7,474 nucleotides of DNA from Candidatus Shapirobacteria bacterium CG06_land_8_20_14_3_00_40_12 (GTDB lineage: Bacteria > Patescibacteriota > Microgenomatia > UBA12405), in assembly GCA_002780135.1 (NCBI GenBank), contig PEWA01000061.1, forward strand, positions 223 to 7,696. The letters are read 5' to 3'. Shown here one piece after another: positions 5,117-7,474 of the stretch. How positions within the stretch are numbered: the first letter of the stretch is position 1; each line of letters begins with the position of its first letter. The translations under genes and the position numbers were made by a program. The notes under the pieces are model-generated. The model ran no database searches, was not told where the DNA came from, and worked only from the letters and a program-made list of their open reading frames with translations.

Positions 5117-5736
5117 TTCCCACTACCAATCCTCAAGTTGATTTTAATCGGGTTGAGGCTCGCCTCTCTTCAGTCAAAGATTTAACCACCTGGATTCAGA
5201 TTGATGTTACCGACGGAGTCTTAGTCAAACCGGTTTCTTTCCCCCTCGAACTTTTAAACCGTTCCGATTTAATTTTGGAAAAAAATATTTTCGATATTCA
5301 TCTGATGGTTAAAAACCCCATAAATTGGCTAAATAAATGCCTCTTTATTCAGGCCTCCCGGGTTATCGGTCAGGTCGAAGCCATGTCCAATCGCGAAGAT
5401 TTTATTAAGGTGGTCAAAGACCAGGGGCTCGAAGCCGGTCTGGCTTTTGACGTTGATACTCCTATTGATTTTAAGATTCCCTTGGACACCGATCTTATAT
5501 TACTCATGGGTCGTCCCATGGGTTTTGACCCTCTACCTCTGGATGACCGTATTTTTTCTAAGATTAAAAAGTTAAAAGATAAAAAATATAAAGTAGCTGT
5601 TGACGGGGGAGCTACCCCTGACAATTTACCCCGGCTAATCAACGCCGGAGTTGATATCATTTATTCTGGCCAGTATTATCTTGATCTTATAAGTCTCCCT
5701 TTTTCAAGGGAGATGCCCGAAGGGCAGAGGGTTTAA
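5107..5736 (+). CDS. rpe: Ribulose-phosphate 3-epimerase-like protein, divergent active site
   Basis: This 209-residue TIM-barrel protein is related to ribulose-5-phosphate 3-epimerase, which interconverts ribulose and xylulose 5-phosphates. Matching motifs: IQIDVTDGVLV at 30-40 (family IHIDVMDGhFV), FDIHLMVKNP at 62-71, GLAFDVDTPI at 111-120, LLMGRPMGFDP at 132-142 (family MtVnPGFGGQ), KIKKL, and VAVDGGATPDN at 163-173. Of the four usual metal ligands, D33, H65 and D166 are kept, but the first His is Gln31. The N-terminal 'PSIL(S/A)AD' serine motif is PTTNPQVDF, and the NPGFGGQ phosphate loop is altered. Activity is therefore uncertain; a related epimerase or regulatory role is possible. It starts inside vapC (10-nt overlap); AAAGG at 5091-5095 is a weak ribosome-binding site. 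The last 14 or so residues are encoded by a palindromic repeat. Confidence 0.72.
   Translation: MQIIPTTNPQVDFNRVEARLSSVKDLTTWIQIDVTDGVLVKPVSFPLELLNRSDLILEKNIFDIHLMVKNPINWLNKCLFIQASRVIGQVEAMSNREDFIKVVKDQGLEAGLAFDVDTPIDFKIPLDTDLILLMGRPMGFDPLPLDDRIFSKIKKLKDKKYKVAVDGGATPDNLPRLINAGVDIIYSGQYYLDLISLPFSREMPEGQRV
5695..5731. repeat. REP/MITE-like double palindrome at the end of rpe
   Basis: This contains two adjacent hairpins. CTCCCTT (5695-5701) pairs perfectly with AAGGGAG (5706-5712) across a TTTC loop, and TGCCC (5714-5718) pairs with GGGCA (5722-5726) across GAA. GAGGG follows at 5727-5731. There is no T-run afterwards, so this is not a classical terminator. The arrangement resembles short interspersed palindromes dispersed in many bacterial genomes. 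It is translated as the end of the RPE-like protein (SLPFSREMPEGQRV), which looks like read-through of an inserted element rather than a conserved barrel terminus. Confidence 0.65.
5726..5731 (+). promoter_or_regulatory. Possible ribosome-binding site for the LOG gene, inside the repeat
   Basis: AGAGGG ends seven bases before the ATG at 5739. Its GAGG core can pair with the 16S anti-Shine-Dalgarno sequence. It is the 3' edge of the palindromic repeat, so the element may supply the initiation signal. Confidence 0.35.
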
Positions 5737-5738
5737 TT

Positions 5739-6305
5739 ATGGAATCAACAACAAAAGTAATTCGTCGCATCGCCATTTTCGGCGGCTCTGACCTCTTACC
5801 TGCCGACTTGGCTTATCAGTTGACTTTTACTACCGCCAAATTATTGGCTGCCTCCGGTTACATTATTATTAATGGCGGTGGTACCGGCATTATGGAAGCG
5901 GCCACTTTAGGGGCCAAAGAAGCTGGTGGTCGGGTAGAAATTATTGTCATTGATCCTCCCGATCAGCCCGGCAACTACGAAGGTATTGACAAAAATAATT
6001 TGTCTTTAGCTGATGAAATTATCGTCACCCACGACTATCAGGCCCGGATGAATAAACTTATGGAAATAGCCGATGCTTTTATTATTTTTAAAGGTGGTAC
6101 CGGTACTCTTTCCGAAGTTGGCCTGACTTGGGAAATAGCCAAATTTGATTATGGCCACCACGAGCCTCTGATTTTTGTCGGCCCCGAATGGCGCGAAGTA
6201 GTGGCAACTCTTCAAAAGAATATGAATTTCGAATCTATTGAAAAAAACGTCGTCTCCGTTGTCGACACCCCCGAGGAAGTTCTGGCTGTTTTGAAAAAAA
6301 ATTAA
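5739..6305 (+). CDS. LOG-family Rossmann protein (putative nucleotide phosphoribohydrolase)
   Basis: This 188-residue protein belongs to the LOG family (Lonely guy; once called 'lysine decarboxylase'). Characterised members hydrolyse nucleoside 5'-monophosphates, often cytokinin precursors or AMP/CMP, to a free base plus ribose 5-phosphate. The fold is visible: IAIFGGSD at 11-18, INGGGTGIMEAA at 44-55 (family GGG..GLMga), R103 in QARMNKLME at 101-109, and KGGTGTLSE at 118-126 (family PGGxGTxxE). R103 and E126 are kept. The Pro of PGG is Lys118, and the Lys after R103 is Met104, so substrate details may differ. It follows rpe by two bases and ends four bases before the convergent rpoD stop. 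Proximity to rpiB and rpe suggests that released ribose 5-phosphate enters the pentose phosphate pathway; this is inference. Confidence 0.82.
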   Translation: MESTTKVIRRIAIFGGSDLLPADLAYQLTFTTAKLLAASGYIIINGGGTGIMEAATLGAKEAGGRVEIIVIDPPDQPGNYEGIDKNNLSLADEIIVTHDYQARMNKLMEIADAFIIFKGGTGTLSEVGLTWEIAKFDYGHHEPLIFVGPEWREVVATLQKNMNFESIEKNVVSVVDTPEEVLAVLKKN

Positions 6306-6309
6306 AAAT

Positions 6310-7395
6310 TTATTCCAAATAATCCTGTAATTTTTTACGACGGCTTGGATGGCGAAGTTTTCGCAGTGCCTTGGCCTCGATTTGTCTAATCCGCTCCCGG
6401 GTGACGTTAAAAATCTTTCCTACTTCTTCCAGTGTTTTCGGTGTTTCTCCCATTAGGCCGAATCGCAGTGACAACACTTTCGCCTCCCGTTCATCCAAAG
6501 ACGACAACACCTCTTCAATTGACTCCCGCAGTAATTCTTTGGAAGTTTCATCATAAGGACTAGGTTGGGTCGTGTCCTCTATAAAATCTCCCAAAAATGA
6601 ATCCTCGTCGTCGCCAACGGGAGTAGCCAGCGATGTCGTATCCTGTGATATTCGGTAAATTTCCTCCACCTTTTCTACCGTCACCTCTACCTCAGCCGCA
6701 ATTTCTTCAATTGTCGGCTCCCGTCCCAATCTTTGGGTCAACGCCCTCGTAGCCTTATAAACTTTATTAATTGTTTCCACCATGTGCACCGGAATCCTAA
6801 TCGTTTTGGCCTGATCAGCAATGGCGCGCGTTATGGCTTGTCGGATCCACCACGTCGCATATGTTGAAAATTTAAAACCTCGCTTCCAGTCAAACTTTTC
6901 TACTGCCCGCATCAGTCCCTGATTTCCCTCCTGTACCAAATCCAAAAAAGTCAATCCCCGACCAATATATTTTTTAGCAATCGACACCACTAGTCGCAAA
7001 TTAGCATTAATCAGATCCGCTCGGGCAATCTTTGACCCTTTTTCAATCGATTTAGCCAGTTCTACTTCTTTTTCAAAGTTGATCAAATCGACTTTTCCAA
7101 TTTCCTTAAGATACATTCTTATCGAATCCACACTGTTTTTTTGCGACAGCAGAGCCATCAAATCAGCATTTGTTACCTTAGCCTTTTCAATTTCCAGTGC
7201 CTCTTTTGACTCCACTTTGTCAAAAACATCTACTCCCTTTTCAAAGAGATAGTCAAAAAGCAGATCCAGTTGTTCAATGCATTTTTCCGGCTCCGGCACC
7301 AACGCCAAGATCTCCTCGTTTGTCAAGTATTTTAACTTTTTAGCCTGAGCTAACAGCTTTTGCTTTATCTGGGAGAAGTCCAACGACACTGCCAT
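6310..7395 (-). CDS. rpoD: Primary RNA polymerase sigma factor (sigma70/SigA)
   Basis: This 361-residue group 1 sigma factor has the short form typical of SigA, without the large non-conserved insert of E. coli sigma70. Regions in order: region 1.1-like acidic N-terminus (to about 85), region 1.2 (DSIRMYLKEIG, 90-100), region 2 from ANLRLVVSIAKKY (131-143) through the RpoC-binding DLVQEGNQGLMRAVEKFD and the -10 reading helix STYATWWIRQAITRAI (177-192; Q186 and T189 match the E. coli -10 contacts), and region 3.0 IPVHMVETIN (201-210; H204 and E207 match the residues that read the extended -10 TG). The 3.2 finger is acidic (DDEDSFLGDF, 262-271). Region 4.2 is TLEEVGKIFNVTRERIRQIE (321-340), with R333, E334, R337 and Q338 positioned for the -35. 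It converges on the LOG gene with four bases between. Confidence 0.97.
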   Translation of the reverse strand: MAVSLDFSQIKQKLLAQAKKLKYLTNEEILALVPEPEKCIEQLDLLFDYLFEKGVDVFDKVESKEALEIEKAKVTNADLMALLSQKNSVDSIRMYLKEIGKVDLINFEKEVELAKSIEKGSKIARADLINANLRLVVSIAKKYIGRGLTFLDLVQEGNQGLMRAVEKFDWKRGFKFSTYATWWIRQAITRAIADQAKTIRIPVHMVETINKVYKATRALTQRLGREPTIEEIAAEVEVTVEKVEEIYRISQDTTSLATPVGDDEDSFLGDFIEDTTQPSPYDETSKELLRESIEEVLSSLDEREAKVLSLRFGLMGETPKTLEEVGKIFNVTRERIRQIEAKALRKLRHPSRRKKLQDYLE

Positions 7396-7402
7396 GTTCT
7401 AT

Positions 7403-7408
7403 ATTCTA
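7403..7408 (-). promoter_or_regulatory. Possible -10 box for rpoD
   Basis: On the minus strand this reads TAGAAT (5/6), ending seven bases before the rpoD ATG, again compatible with a leaderless start. No Shine-Dalgarno sequence lies within 15 bases of the ATG. There is no good -35, and read-through from the upstream gene is also possible. Confidence 0.35.
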
Positions 7409-7431
7409 TCGAAAATTTCGGCTTTTATCTA

Positions 7432-7473
7432 CTACCACCTTCCTCGTTTTTGCCATTTAGACAGCTCCTGAGC
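7432..7473 (-). CDS. C-terminal codons of an upstream gene, possibly DNA primase
   Basis: An open minus-strand frame enters from the right edge and ends at TAG (7434-7432), 36 bases before the rpoD ATG. Its 13 residues read AQELSKWQKRGRW. A short helical, basic end of this kind fits the tail of DnaG, and dnaG commonly sits just upstream of rpoD. This is too short to identify. Another minus frame, ending at 7426, is also open to the edge, so the frame itself is uncertain. Confidence 0.3.
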   Translation of the reverse strand, partial: AQELSKWQKRGRW

Positions 7474-7474
7474 C

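Noticed and set aside
5370..5660. 96-codon minus-strand open frame opposite rpe
   Set aside because: It is low-complexity Ser/Lys/Pro antisense translation, and the plus-strand barrel motifs are convincing.
5695..5731. Rho-independent terminator after rpe
   Set aside because: The hairpins are strong, but no T-run follows and the LOG gene starts a few bases later.
7406..7456. A 16-codon minus-strand peptide upstream of rpoD (MAKTRKVVVDKSRNFR)
   Set aside because: It overlaps the frame that probably belongs to the upstream gene and runs into the rpoD -10; there is no supporting motif or ribosome-binding site.
1..7474. Alternative genetic code (TGA = Gly) as in some CPR lineages
   Set aside because: TGA ends the DUF523, rpiB and abrB genes exactly at expected family ends, and no internal TGA is needed to complete any gene.

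Overview
This window looks like a compact piece of a Patescibacteria (CPR) genome, most likely Microgenomates-like. I infer this from the gene set, the divergent and shortened glycolytic enzymes, the overlapping reading frames and the near absence of intergenic DNA. I cannot confirm it without a tree. TGA is a normal stop here (DUF523, rpiB and abrB genes), so the recoded TGA=Gly lineages (Gracilibacteria/SR1) are unlikely. No rRNA, tRNA, CRISPR array or insertion sequence was seen. No stretch longer than about 100 bases lacks a gene.

Layout. Bases 1-94 (-) hold the start of an ASCH-domain gene that runs off the left edge. It diverges from a DUF523 (TudS-like) gene (112-516 +), which overlaps an exodeoxyribonuclease III gene (513-1280 +) by ATGA. 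An AT-rich YgjP-type zinc metallopeptidase gene (1270-1935 -) converges on xth with an 11-bp overlap. It diverges from a sugar-phosphate run: rpiB (1960-2409), a short divergent pgk (2390-3400) and gapdh (3421-4455). An AbrB-type antitoxin/PIN toxin pair follows (4503-4730 and 4730-5116). The toxin gene overlaps a divergent ribulose-phosphate 3-epimerase-like gene (5107-5736), whose last codons lie in a palindromic repeat. A LOG-family gene comes next (5739-6305). The primary sigma factor rpoD converges on it (6310-7395 -). A few codons of an upstream minus-strand gene, possibly primase, sit at the right edge.

How the genes work together. RpiB and the RPE-like protein interconvert pentose phosphates, and GAPDH and PGK run lower glycolysis. 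A LOG-type phosphoribohydrolase could release ribose 5-phosphate from nucleotides into the same pool. ExoIII is a DNA repair enzyme, and TudS-like proteins remove sulfur from thiolated pyrimidines.

Main points of interest. (1) Nearly every transcription unit has a -10-like hexamer only 5-12 bases before its ATG and no Shine-Dalgarno sequence, which suggests widespread leaderless mRNAs; at the left edge two divergent -10 boxes physically overlap. (2) The toxin-antitoxin promoter carries a 14-bp direct repeat that may be its operator, and this promoter probably also drives rpe and the LOG gene. (3) GAPDH lacks both classic NAD-specificity determinants. (4) PGK, RPE and RpiB each lack or shift residues normally used in substrate, metal or ring-opening chemistry. 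(5) A mobile-type palindrome encodes the RPE C-terminus and supplies a possible ribosome-binding site for the next gene.
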